Part shown: in pieces, positions 15,370 through 24,200 of the stretch
How the letters are laid out: each line of letters begins with the position of its first letter
Numbering within the stretch: position 1 is the stretch's first letter
Assembly: GCA_964616275.1 (NCBI GenBank)
Contig: CAZTUL010000030.1
Location: 1-26,865, forward strand
Direction of reading: 5' to 3'
Source of the DNA: CAYZJV01 sp964616275
GTDB taxonomy: Bacteria > Spirochaetota > Spirochaetia > Sphaerochaetales > Sphaerochaetaceae
DNA length: 26,865 nucleotides
Made by a program: the position numbers and the translations under genes
Notes under the pieces: model-generated
What the model was told of the DNA's origin: nothing
Database searches by the model: none
Seen by the model: only the letters and a program-made list of their open reading frames with translations

Positions 15370-15418
15370 CTCCCCATCGAACATTGTTCGATAGGTGGGA
15401 GCCTCTTCGTTGAAGGGG
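15370..15418 (+). promoter_or_regulatory. Two adjacent hairpins in the rplK leader
   Basis: Hairpin A spans 15370–15401: outer CTCCC with GGGAG, inner ATCGAAC (15376–15382) with GTTCGAT (15386–15392), loop ATT, and an asymmetric unpaired patch on the 3' side. Hairpin B follows with no linker: CCTCTTC (15402–15408), loop GTT, GAAGGGG (15412–15418). No U-tract follows, so these are not terminators. Ribosomal protein L1 is known to bind the mRNA leader of the L11–L1 operon in other bacteria; this is the place where such a site would be. A CAGC/GCTG pair at 15428–15447 lies between them and the ribosome binding site. Confidence 0.5.
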
Positions 15419-15467
15419 CGTCAATACCAGCGCGGGGCGAATAGCTGCCGTGTAAGGAGACACTAAT

Positions 15468-15899
15468 ATGGCAAAGAAAAAGGTATCTGCTGTAATCAAA
15501 CTGCAGTGCCCAGCCCAAAAGGCTACGCCCGCACCACCGGTCGGTCCGGCTCTTGGGCCTCATGGTGTGAGTGCACCTCAGTTTGTTCAGCAGTTCAACG
15601 ACAAAACGAAGAACTTTGAAGCTGGACTCATTATTCCAGTGGTTATCACTGTATACGCTGATCGATCATTTACCTTCATTCTGAAGACACCGCCAGCTGC
15701 GGTTCTTATTAAAAAGGCTTGTGGTATTGCAAGCGGTTCAGGTGTGCCCCACACTCAGAAAGTCGCAAAACTGACTCAGGCTCAGCTTACCGACATCGCT
15801 AAGACCAAACTTCCCGATCTCAATGCAAACGACATTGAGGCTGCCAAGAAGATTATCGCCGGTACAGCAAGAAGCATGGGCGTCGAGGTGGAGGCTTAG
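15468..15899 (+). CDS. rplK: 50S ribosomal protein L11
   Basis: This 143-residue protein binds 23S rRNA at the GTPase-associated centre. The proline-rich N-terminal PAPPVGPALGPHGVSAPQFVQQFN, the site of thiostrepton action, is intact, as is the C-terminal rRNA-binding domain (SGVPHTQKVAKLTQAQL, ARSMGVEVE). GTAAGGAG precedes the ATG. It is the first gene of rplKAJL after the structured leader; rplA starts two bases after its stop. Confidence 0.97.
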   Translation: MAKKKVSAVIKLQCPAQKATPAPPVGPALGPHGVSAPQFVQQFNDKTKNFEAGLIIPVVITVYADRSFTFILKTPPAAVLIKKACGIASGSGVPHTQKVAKLTQAQLTDIAKTKLPDLNANDIEAAKKIIAGTARSMGVEVEA

Positions 15900-15901
15900 A
15901 G

Positions 15902-16579
15902 ATGAAACACGGCAAGAAATATAAGGAAGCTTTAAAGCAAGTAGACCGAACTAAGCAATATTCTTTCGTTGAGGCTGCAGAGTTGGTAAAGAAAGTTGCT
16001 TTCGCAAAGTTTGACGAGACCGTTGAGCTCTCTCTCAATCTTTCACTTAAGAAGAGTCAATCAGTCAGAGACACAGTTGTTCTTCCATACCAGTTCGCAG
16101 CAGAAAAGCGAGTGTTGGTATTTGCAAAAGGTGACAAAGCACAAGAAGCTTTGGATGCTGGTGCAACATATGTTGGAGATACTGATCTGGTTGAGAAGAT
16201 TCGTGGTGGCTGGATGGATTTTGATGTAGCGGTTGCAACACCCGATATGATGAAAGATGTAGGTCGTCTCGGACCTATTCTTGGTCGTAGAGGTCTTATG
16301 CCTAACCCAAAAACTCAGACTGTCACGTTCGATATCAAGGGAGCTCTTGCAGAATTGAAGCAAGGCCGTGTTGAATTCCGTTCCGATAAAACTGGTGTAG
16401 TACACCTAGCAATTGGAAAGGTTTCAATGGATGCTGATAAGATAGTTGAAAATGCTCGTGTCGTATTGAAAGAGGTTTTGAGAAAGAAACCTAGTGATGC
16501 AAAGGGTGAGTTCGTCAAGAGCGTCGCACTCAGTTCCACCATGGGCCCTGGCGTCATGGTCGACGTGAAAGAGAACTAG
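15902..16579 (+). CDS. rplA: 50S ribosomal protein L1
   Basis: The protein has 225 residues and forms the L1 stalk of the large subunit; in other bacteria it also represses its own operon by binding the mRNA leader. Visible conserved blocks are KFDETVELSLNLSLKKSQSVRDTVVLP, FDVAVATPDMMKDVGRLGPILGRRGLMPNPK and GPGVMVDV. It starts two bases after rplK; AGGTGGAGG inside the rplK end may serve as its ribosome binding site. Confidence 0.97.
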   Translation: MKHGKKYKEALKQVDRTKQYSFVEAAELVKKVAFAKFDETVELSLNLSLKKSQSVRDTVVLPYQFAAEKRVLVFAKGDKAQEALDAGATYVGDTDLVEKIRGGWMDFDVAVATPDMMKDVGRLGPILGRRGLMPNPKTQTVTFDIKGALAELKQGRVEFRSDKTGVVHLAIGKVSMDADKIVENARVVLKEVLRKKPSDAKGEFVKSVALSSTMGPGVMVDVKEN

Positions 16580-16591
16580 GAGGATTGGGAA

Positions 16592-17110
16592 ATGGCAGAA
16601 TATCAGACTCGAAAAGCCCAACATAAGGTTGATGCAGTCGCGGAGATGACATCCGAATTCTCTCAGTATGACGGATTCATTTTTACCGATTATCGTGGAA
16701 TGACTGTTGAGCAGATTTCAGAGCTTCGCAATCAGTTGCGTGCAAAAGAAGCTGCATACCGTGTTGTTAAAAACCGTTTTGCTAAGATTGTGATGAGTGA
16801 TCTTAAACATGACGGTACAGATGAAAATCTTGTTGGACCTACCGCAGTAACACTTACAACTGGTGAGGATGGCTCCAGTGCTGCATCGAAGATTCTCTTC
16901 GATTTTGCAAAAGGCTCCCCGCTTCAGGTTAAAGGTGCTTTTATTGGTGGTAAATTGTTCAGCAAAGAAGAAATTGAGGCATACAGTAAGTTGCCGACAC
17001 GATTGGAGTTGATTGCTTCTCTTATGGGTACCATGAAAGCTCCACTCTCAAAACTTGCCCGAACTTTGCAGGCGGTTGCCGACGCAAAAGAGGGAAAATC
17101 AGAAAATTAA
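16592..17110 (+). CDS. rplJ: 50S ribosomal protein L10
   Basis: The protein has 172 residues and anchors the L7/L12 dimers to the ribosome. Conserved features are YDGFIFTDYRGMTVEQISELRNQLR, YRVVKNRFAKI, VGPTAVTL and the C-terminal LARTLQAVADAK helix that binds L12. AGGAGG at the rplA stop is its ribosome binding site, with only 12 bp between the genes, so the long L10-binding leader known upstream of rplJ in E. coli has no room here. Confidence 0.96.
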   Translation: MAEYQTRKAQHKVDAVAEMTSEFSQYDGFIFTDYRGMTVEQISELRNQLRAKEAAYRVVKNRFAKIVMSDLKHDGTDENLVGPTAVTLTTGEDGSSAASKILFDFAKGSPLQVKGAFIGGKLFSKEEIEAYSKLPTRLELIASLMGTMKAPLSKLARTLQAVADAKEGKSEN

Positions 17111-17154
17111 TACGGTACTAGTCTTCACGTTTTCGTAGACCTGCTATTACCGTA
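17111..17154 (+). promoter_or_regulatory. Hairpin between rplJ and rplL
   Basis: Outer arms TACGGTA (17111–17117) and TACCGTA (17148–17154) are exact complements. Inside, GTCT (17121–17124) pairs with AGAC (17137–17140) and ACG (17127–17129) with CGT (17134–17136) around a TTTT loop. It starts directly after the rplJ stop and ends before the rplL ribosome binding site AAGGAG. No U-tract follows, so it is more likely a processing, stability or translation element than a terminator. Confidence 0.5.
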
Positions 17155-17175
17155 CACATACAAGGAGAAGATAAT

Positions 17176-17547
17176 ATGGCTACTAAAGAAGAAATTTTGG
17201 AAGCAATTGCAAACATGACTGTTATGGAGGTTTCAGACCTCATTAAAGCCATGGAAGAAAAGTTTGACGTTACCGCTGCCGCACCTGTAGCAGTCGCTGG
17301 TGCAGTTGCTGCTGCAGCAGAAGAAGTTGAAGAGCAGACCGAGTTTGACATCATCCTCAAGGGTGTTGCCGATGGAAAGACTATTCCTGTCATTAAGGAA
17401 GTTCGAGCTCTTACTGGTCTTGGTCTTAAAGAGGCTAAAGATTTGGTTACTGCCGGCGGTACAATTAAAGAGGCAGTCTCTAAGGATGACGCTAAGAGCA
17501 TCAAGGAGAAACTTGAGGCAGCAGGCGCTACTGTTGAAGTTAAATAA
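17176..17547 (+). CDS. rplL: 50S ribosomal protein L7/L12
   Basis: The 123 residues form the multicopy stalk protein that recruits translational GTPases. An N-terminal dimerisation and L10-binding helix (MEVSDLIKAMEEKFDV), an alanine/valine-rich hinge (about residues 36–52), and the C-terminal factor-binding domain (VIKEVRALTGLGLKEAKDLV) are in order. It has a strong AAGGAG ribosome binding site and a 65-bp structured upstream spacer. A 150-bp gap with three hairpins separates it from rpoB. Confidence 0.97.
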   Translation: MATKEEILEAIANMTVMEVSDLIKAMEEKFDVTAAAPVAVAGAVAAAAEEVEEQTEFDIILKGVADGKTIPVIKEVRALTGLGLKEAKDLVTAGGTIKEAVSKDDAKSIKEKLEAAGATVEVK

Positions 17548-17569
17548 CACGATTTTTTTCATGCATAGA

Positions 17570-17664
17570 CAGGCGAAAGCCTGAGGGGCTAGCCACCGGG
17601 ATTTTTCCGGTGGCCGGTCGTGTCTTCTACATTCCGATGTGTGGGTTCTCGGACTCCTGTCCGA
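17570..17664 (+). promoter_or_regulatory. Three hairpins in the rplL–rpoB intergenic region
   Basis: H1: CAGGC-GAAA-GCCTG (17570–17583), capped by a GNRA tetraloop. H2: GCCACCGG (17592–17599) and CCGGTGGC (17607–17614), a perfect 8-bp GC-rich stem with a 7-nt loop. H3: TCGGAC (17649–17654) and GTCCGA (17659–17664), loop TCCT. None is followed by a U-tract. In E. coli the corresponding interval holds an attenuator and an RNase III processing site; the same kind of role is an inference here. Confidence 0.55.
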
Positions 17665-17697
17665 ATCTTCCGCAACACAGACCTCCGGAGGGTAACA

Positions 17698-20600
17698 ATG
17701 GTTGCCAAAGGCAATTCAATTACGAGAAAATTCATTGGAACCCATAGTCAAGAAGTATGTGAATTACCGAATTTAGTCGGTATACAACTTGATTCCTATG
17801 AACGGTTCCTCCAGCTCGATCGATTAAAGAACTCAAGTGAACCCGATCCAAATCAAGGTTTGGAGCAGGTGTTTCAGTCGACCTTTCCGATTGAGAGCCA
17901 AAATGGTGAAATGTGCCTACATTATCATGGGTACACGATTGATTTCGACAACATAAAATTCTCCGAGATCGAATGCAAGCGGAAGGGGAGAACCTTTTCC
18001 GTACCAATTAAAGCAACGATCAGTCTTGAGCTAACCGGTACCGGTGAGCTTCGGCAGCGTGAAATCTTCTTTGGTGACATTCCGTTGATGACTGAGCGTG
18101 GCACGTTTATTGTGAACGGAGCAGAACGTGTAGTTGTCAGTCAGATACACAGATCTCCAGGTGTAATCTTCTCGGATGATAAGGGGGTGTATTCATCTAG
18201 AATCATTCCTTACCGAGGATCTTGGTTGGAGTTCGAGATTGATGACAAAAAGAAAGAACTTATATTTGCAAAAATAGATCGTAAGAAACGAATCTTGGGA
18301 ACGCTGTTTTTGCGAGCTATAGGGCTTGATTCTCGTGAAAAGATTGTTGCTCATTTTTATACATCAAAAACTGTAGAGCTTTCCAAGGATTTGGAGGCAA
18401 ATAACAGTTTGGTTGGATCAATTGCATTTGCAGATATCTACTCTAAGAAGGGTGGAAAATCGGCGAAAAAACTGCTTAGGGCGGGTGATGAGCTCTCTCC
18501 AACCTATATTGAAGCATTGGTGAAGGATGGACTTACATCAATTGATATCATTGATGAGGATCATCCCGAGTCTCTTCATTCTCGTATGATAATTAATTGT
18601 TTTGAGGTTGAAGATGCTAAGTATACTCAGGAAGGGTATGACGAACCTCTGAAGGAGGATGTGCTATCTCCTATTTATGCGGTTCTTCAACCTGGTGAGA
18701 TGATTGCAATTGAGCGAGCAGAAAAGGATCTTCCGGATATGTTCTTCTCCAGTCGTCGTTACGATCTTGGGAATGTTGGAAGATATAAGTTTAACAAGAA
18801 ATTTGGAACTGAAGAGGATGTTGATGATGAAGAGGCAAGTACGGATCTTACCGTTCTTGTACCTCAGGATATTGTGAACACCATGGGGTTCCTTATTAAA
18901 GTATATATCGGTGAAGAAAACGTCGATGATATCGACCACCTGGGAAACCGAAGAGTCCGATCGGTTGGTGAGTTGTTGCAGAATCAGTTGAGTGCTGCAT
19001 TCGCCCGTATGGAGCGGATTGCACGAGAGAGAATGAACCTGGAAAGTAATCAGGTAAAACCGCAAGACCTAATCTCCATCAAGCCAGTTGTTGCTGCTAT
19101 TAAAGAGTTCTTTGGTTCCAGTCAGCTTAGCCAGTTTATGGATCAGGTTAATCCTCTTGCTGAATTGACGCATAAGCGTAGACTTAATGCACTTGGACCT
19201 GGAGGTTTGTCGAGAGACCGAGCCTCATTCGAAGTTCGTGATGTTCACTATACCCACTACGGCCGAATGTGTCCTATTGAGACTCCAGAAGGTCCGAACA
19301 TTGGTCTTATTGTATCGTTAGCGAATTACACTCGCGTAAATAAACACGGATTTTTAGAAAGTCCATATAGAAGGGTTGTTGAAGGTAAGGTTACAAAAAA
19401 TTACCGATACCTCGATGCCAACGATGAAGAAAAATTCTTTATTGCACAGGCAAACTCACCTATTACCGACGATGGAACGTTCCTTGAAGATGATATTCCC
19501 GTGCGAAGAAGCGGTGATTATACGACACGACAGGCACATGAAGTGAAATACATGGACGTATCGCCCATGCAGGTTATAAGTGTTGCTGCATCACTGATTC
19601 CATTTTTGGAACATGATGATGCTAACCGTGCACTCATGGGTTCAAACATGCAACGTCAGGCTGTTCCACTCTTATTCCCTGAAGCTCCTTATGTTGGAAC
19701 GGGAATGGAGGCAAAAACTGCCTATGATTCCGGTGTGCTTATTAAAGCTACACGTTCTGGAACCGTGAGTTATGTTTCATCAACAATGGTTCAGATTGCT
19801 CCCGATGTGAGTGAAATTGAGGGTGAAGTTGATTCGTATATTGTTCAAAAATTTGAACGAACCAACCAAGATACCTGTTTTAACCAGAAGCCGATTGTTA
19901 AGGTTGGACAGCATGTAGAAGCTGGTACTGTTCTGGCAGATGGTCCAGCAACCCAAAAGGGTGAACTGGCCTTGGGAAGAAATATCCTTGTAGGATTCGT
20001 ACCATGGAATGGTTACAACTATGAAGATGCAGTTCTCATCTCCGAACGAGTAGTCAAAGAAGATATCTATACCTCAATCCACATTAAGGAATTTTCTACC
20101 GATATCAGGGAGACAAAGCTTGGTCCAGAAAAGTTAACTCGTGATATCCCGAATACAAGCGAAAAGAATCTTGAACAGCTCGATGAGGATGGAATTGTAA
20201 GTGTAGGTTCTGTTGTTCGACCTGGCCATATCCTCGTGGGTAAGGTCACGCCAAAGTCAGAATCCGACACTACTCCAGAATTTAAGCTGCTCAATTCAAT
20301 TTTCGGTGAAAAGGCTAAAGAGGTTCGAGATACTTCGTTGAAAGTACCTCATGGTACCGAAGGAACTGTTATTGATATTCAACGTCTTAAGAGAAGTGAG
20401 GGAGATGAACTTCCTCCAGGTGTTGATGAGATGGTGAAAGTTCTTATAGCAACCAAACGAAAGTTACGCCAGGGCGATAAAATGGCCGGGCGTCATGGAA
20501 ACAAGGGTGTTGTTGCCCGCGTACTTCCAGAAGAAGATATGCCTTTCATGGCAGATGGTACACCGCTCGATGTTTGTCTTAACCCGTTGGGTGTTCCTTC

Positions 20601-21219
20601 TCGAATGAATATTGGACAGTTGATGGAGACGCAGCTCGGATGGGCGGGACATGTGCTTGATGAGTGGTATTCCTCTCCGGTATTCCAATCGGCATCTGTT
20701 GCAGATATTGAGGCAAAAATGAAAGAGGCTAACCTTCCAGTTACCTCAAAAACAACATTGTATGACGGTCGCACAGGAGTGCAATTCGTTAATCCAGTGT
20801 TCTGTGGATATATTTATTACTTGAAACTCCACCACTTGGTGGATGACAAGATGCATGCACGTTCGACAGGTCCTTACTCGCTTGTTACGCAGCAGCCTTT
20901 GGGTGGTAAAGCCCAATTTGGTGGTCAGCGACTAGGAGAAATGGAAGTGTGGGCTTTGGAAGCATATGGAGCTGCAAATACACTTCAGGAGCTTCTTACT
21001 ATTAAGTCGGACGATATGAATGGAAGAGTAAAAATCTATGAGAGCATTGTAAAAGGTGAACCTGCAACTAACGCAGGTATGCCAGAAGCTTTCAACGTAC
21101 TCGTCCAAGAGGTTCGTGGTTTAGCTCTTGATATGTCGGTATATGATTCCAAGGGAAGGCAAGTACCTCTCACGGAACGCGATGAAGAGTTAATCAATAA
21201 GCGAAACTCGATTAATTAA
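17698..21219 (+). CDS. rpoB: DNA-directed RNA polymerase subunit beta
   Basis: This is the catalytic-core subunit, 1173 residues from ATG 17698. I chose this start because GGAGGG (17687–17692) lies five bases upstream and the protein begins in family fashion (MVAKGNSITRKFIG); an open frame runs back to 17620, but its extra 26 residues cross the intergenic hairpins. The rifampicin-site block reads FFGSSQLSQFMDQ, then HKRRLNALGPGGL: Asn497 (codon 19186–19188) is at the E. coli Ser531 position, and Val replaces Asn at the equivalent of 518. Downstream catalytic blocks (GYNYEDAVLISERVV, KMAGRHGNKGVV, GGKAQFGGQRLGEMEVWALEAYGAA) are intact. rpoC follows after 14 bp. Confidence 0.97.
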   Translation: MVAKGNSITRKFIGTHSQEVCELPNLVGIQLDSYERFLQLDRLKNSSEPDPNQGLEQVFQSTFPIESQNGEMCLHYHGYTIDFDNIKFSEIECKRKGRTFSVPIKATISLELTGTGELRQREIFFGDIPLMTERGTFIVNGAERVVVSQIHRSPGVIFSDDKGVYSSRIIPYRGSWLEFEIDDKKKELIFAKIDRKKRILGTLFLRAIGLDSREKIVAHFYTSKTVELSKDLEANNSLVGSIAFADIYSKKGGKSAKKLLRAGDELSPTYIEALVKDGLTSIDIIDEDHPESLHSRMIINCFEVEDAKYTQEGYDEPLKEDVLSPIYAVLQPGEMIAIERAEKDLPDMFFSSRRYDLGNVGRYKFNKKFGTEEDVDDEEASTDLTVLVPQDIVNTMGFLIKVYIGEENVDDIDHLGNRRVRSVGELLQNQLSAAFARMERIARERMNLESNQVKPQDLISIKPVVAAIKEFFGSSQLSQFMDQVNPLAELTHKRRLNALGPGGLSRDRASFEVRDVHYTHYGRMCPIETPEGPNIGLIVSLANYTRVNKHGFLESPYRRVVEGKVTKNYRYLDANDEEKFFIAQANSPITDDGTFLEDDIPVRRSGDYTTRQAHEVKYMDVSPMQVISVAASLIPFLEHDDANRALMGSNMQRQAVPLLFPEAPYVGTGMEAKTAYDSGVLIKATRSGTVSYVSSTMVQIAPDVSEIEGEVDSYIVQKFERTNQDTCFNQKPIVKVGQHVEAGTVLADGPATQKGELALGRNILVGFVPWNGYNYEDAVLISERVVKEDIYTSIHIKEFSTDIRETKLGPEKLTRDIPNTSEKNLEQLDEDGIVSVGSVVRPGHILVGKVTPKSESDTTPEFKLLNSIFGEKAKEVRDTSLKVPHGTEGTVIDIQRLKRSEGDELPPGVDEMVKVLIATKRKLRQGDKMAGRHGNKGVVARVLPEEDMPFMADGTPLDVCLNPLGVPSRMNIGQLMETQLGWAGHVLDEWYSSPVFQSASVADIEAKMKEANLPVTSKTTLYDGRTGVQFVNPVFCGYIYYLKLHHLVDDKMHARSTGPYSLVTQQPLGGKAQFGGQRLGEMEVWALEAYGAANTLQELLTIKSDDMNGRVKIYESIVKGEPATNAGMPEAFNVLVQEVRGLALDMSVYDSKGRQVPLTERDEELINKRNSIN

Positions 21220-21233
21220 GCAGGAGATTTCGG

Positions 21234-24200
21234 ATGAAGGAAATTCAGGATTTCGACAGCATCATGATAAAGTTGGCCAGCCCTGAGCAGATCAAGGCAT
21301 GGTCATACGGTGAGGTCAAGAAGCCGGAGACAATCAACTACCGGACTCTACGTCCGGAACGTGACGGACTCTTCTGCGAGAAGATATTCGGAACGACAAA
21401 AGAGTGGGAGTGTTATTGCGGAAAGTTTAAATCAATTCGCTATAAAGGAGTAATCTGTGATCGCTGTGGCGTTGAAGTTACTCACTTTAAAGTGCGTCGT
21501 GAACGTATGGGGCACATTGATCTCGCTTCTCCAGTTTCCCATATCTGGTATTATCGCTCTGTGCCATCACGAATGAGTCTCTTGCTCGACATTCCTCGAG
21601 CTGCACTTCAATCAATACTTTACTATGAAAAGTATGTGGTGATTAACTCAGGTGAAACTGAACTTCGCTATAAGCAGCTTCTCAGTGAGGATGAATATTA
21701 TCAGGCTCGAGAACAATATGGTGAGTCTTTCTATGCCATGATGGGTGCTGAGGCAGTAAAGGTTCTATTGGAGAATTTAGATTTGGATCAGCTTTCTGCT
21801 GAACTCCGTGAGCAAATGGTTGCGAAAGGTGATAAAGCCGACAAGCGACTTTTAAAACGGATAGAGGTAGTAGAGAATTTCCGTGATAGTGGAAATAGAC
21901 CTGAATGGATGATTCTTACCGTGATTCCGGTAATTCCACCAGAATTGCGTCCAATGGTTCAACTCGATGGTGGTCGATTTGCCACAAGCGATCTAAACGA
22001 TCTCTATCGTAGAGTTATCAACCGAAACAACCGTCTCACTCGTCTTATGTCGCTGCACGCACCCGACATTATTATTAGAAATGAAAAACGAATGCTTCAG
22101 GAAGCTGTTGATGCTCTGTTCGATAACTCAAAGAAGAAACGAGTAGTCAAGGGTGCTTCAAACAGACCGCTTAAGTCTTTATCTGATATGCTTAAGGGTA
22201 AACAAGGCCGATTTAGACAGAATCTACTTGGTAAACGAGTCGACTACAGTGGTCGTTCAGTAATTGTTGTTGGCCCAGAGCTTCGACTTCATCAGTGTGG
22301 ACTTCCATCAAAGATGGCCCTTGAATTATATAAACCCTTTATCATGAAGAAGCTCGTGCAGCGTGGAGTCGTCTATAATATTAAGAAGGCGAAAACCCTC
22401 GTTGAGCAGGAGACACCGGAAGTGTGGGCAATTCTTGACGATGTTGTAAAAGAACATCCTGTCCTCCTTAACCGTGCTCCTACGCTTCACCGATTAGGAA
22501 TACAGGCTTTTGAACCTGTTTTGGTTGATGGGAAAGCAATTAAGCTCCACCCACTCGTCTGTCATGCATATAATGCTGACTTTGATGGTGACCAGATGGC
22601 TGTACACGTGCCGCTCACACAAGCTGCACAAATTGAGTGTTGGACACTTATGCTCTCTGCCAACAACTTGCTCGACCCAGCGAATGGAAAGCCTATCGTC
22701 TTCCCTTCACAGGATATGGTGTTGGGTATTAACTATCTGACCCGTGAAATGGATGGAGCCAAGGGAACCGGAAAGTTTTTTGACAATATTTCTGAGTTGA
22801 TTCTTGCCATTGAAGCAGGGGCACTCTCTTATAACGCGCTCATTACCTATCGTCTGGATGATGGAACAGTAATGAAAACAACTCCAGGACGAGTGTTGTT
22901 CAATGCAGAAATGCCATCCGAGATTTCTTTCCAGAATGTATGTTTTGGTGATAAGGAGCTCAAACGGCTCGTTGGTGAAGTAATTCAGAATCAGAAGACA
23001 TCAGTTGCAGTGAAGATGCTTGACTCAATAAAAGATATTGGATTTAAGTATGCAACCCTCTTCGGCGCTACCATAGGTCTATCGGATATGATAGTTCCCG
23101 ATGCAAAAGCTGAGTTGGTTACTGCAGCAGATCTTCGCCAGTCGGAAATCAAAGAGCAGTATAGACAAGGTCATATTACTCAGGATGAGCGTTACAACAG
23201 AGTTATTGAGGTGTGGAGTAAAACCACTGAAGATATTTCCACTGCACTTATGAATGAATTAAAGGTAAGTCAGAATGGGTTTAACCCGCTCTATCTTATG
23301 GCCGATTCCGGTGCAAGAGGTTCAAAGACTCAGATTCGTCAGCTCGGTGGTATGAGAGGTTTGATGGCGAAGCCCTCCGGTGACATCATTGAATTCCCTA
23401 TCCGATCTAACTTTAAGGAAGGACTTTCAATTATTGAGTTCTTTATCTCAACGAATGGCGCCAGAAAGGGGCTTGCAGATACAGCACTTAAGACTGCAGA
23501 AGCAGGATACCTTACTCGTCGATTAGTTGATATTGCTCAGGATGTTGTTATCAACGAGGATGACTGTGGTACCATCAATGGTATTGAGCGAACCGCAATG
23601 AAAGATGGAGATGAGATTGTTGAGTCCCTCTCTGATCGAATTGTTGGTCGATATACCTTGGAAAAGGTCTTTCATCCTATAACTGGTGAACTCATTCTTG
23701 ATGTTAATAATGAAATAACTGCGGCAAAAGCCGTTGAGATTGAAGAGTCGGGTATTGAAGCTGTTCTCATTAGAACCGTATTGACTTGTGAAGCAAGACA
23801 CGGGGTTTGTAGAAAATGCTACGGTAGAAACCTGGCAACAAATAGACCTGTTGATATTGGTGAAGCTGTCGGAATTATTGCAGCACAATCTATTGGACAA
23901 CCGGGCACTCAGCTTACCATGAGAACCTTCCATATTGGTGGAACGGCAACGAGCGGTGCTGAAGAAAACCGTCTTACCTTCCACTATCCTGTAGTGATTA
24001 ATGAGCTTTCAGGAACGTTGGTTGAGTCTTATGATGGGTCTGTATTGTTTACAAGAAAAGGGTTTATCTTCTACTCTCGTGTACTCGCTGAGTATTCAGT
24101 AGAGGGGAAGAAGGTTTTAGTCAATCATGATGATAAAGTTGTTGTCGGCTCTGAACTATTTAAAGAAAACACCAAAACAATGATTGAGTCTACCCAAATG

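Noticed and set aside
17620..17697. Longer RpoB N-terminus
   Set aside because: The extension crosses an intergenic hairpin and the good ribosome binding site at 17687–17692 belongs to the 17698 ATG.
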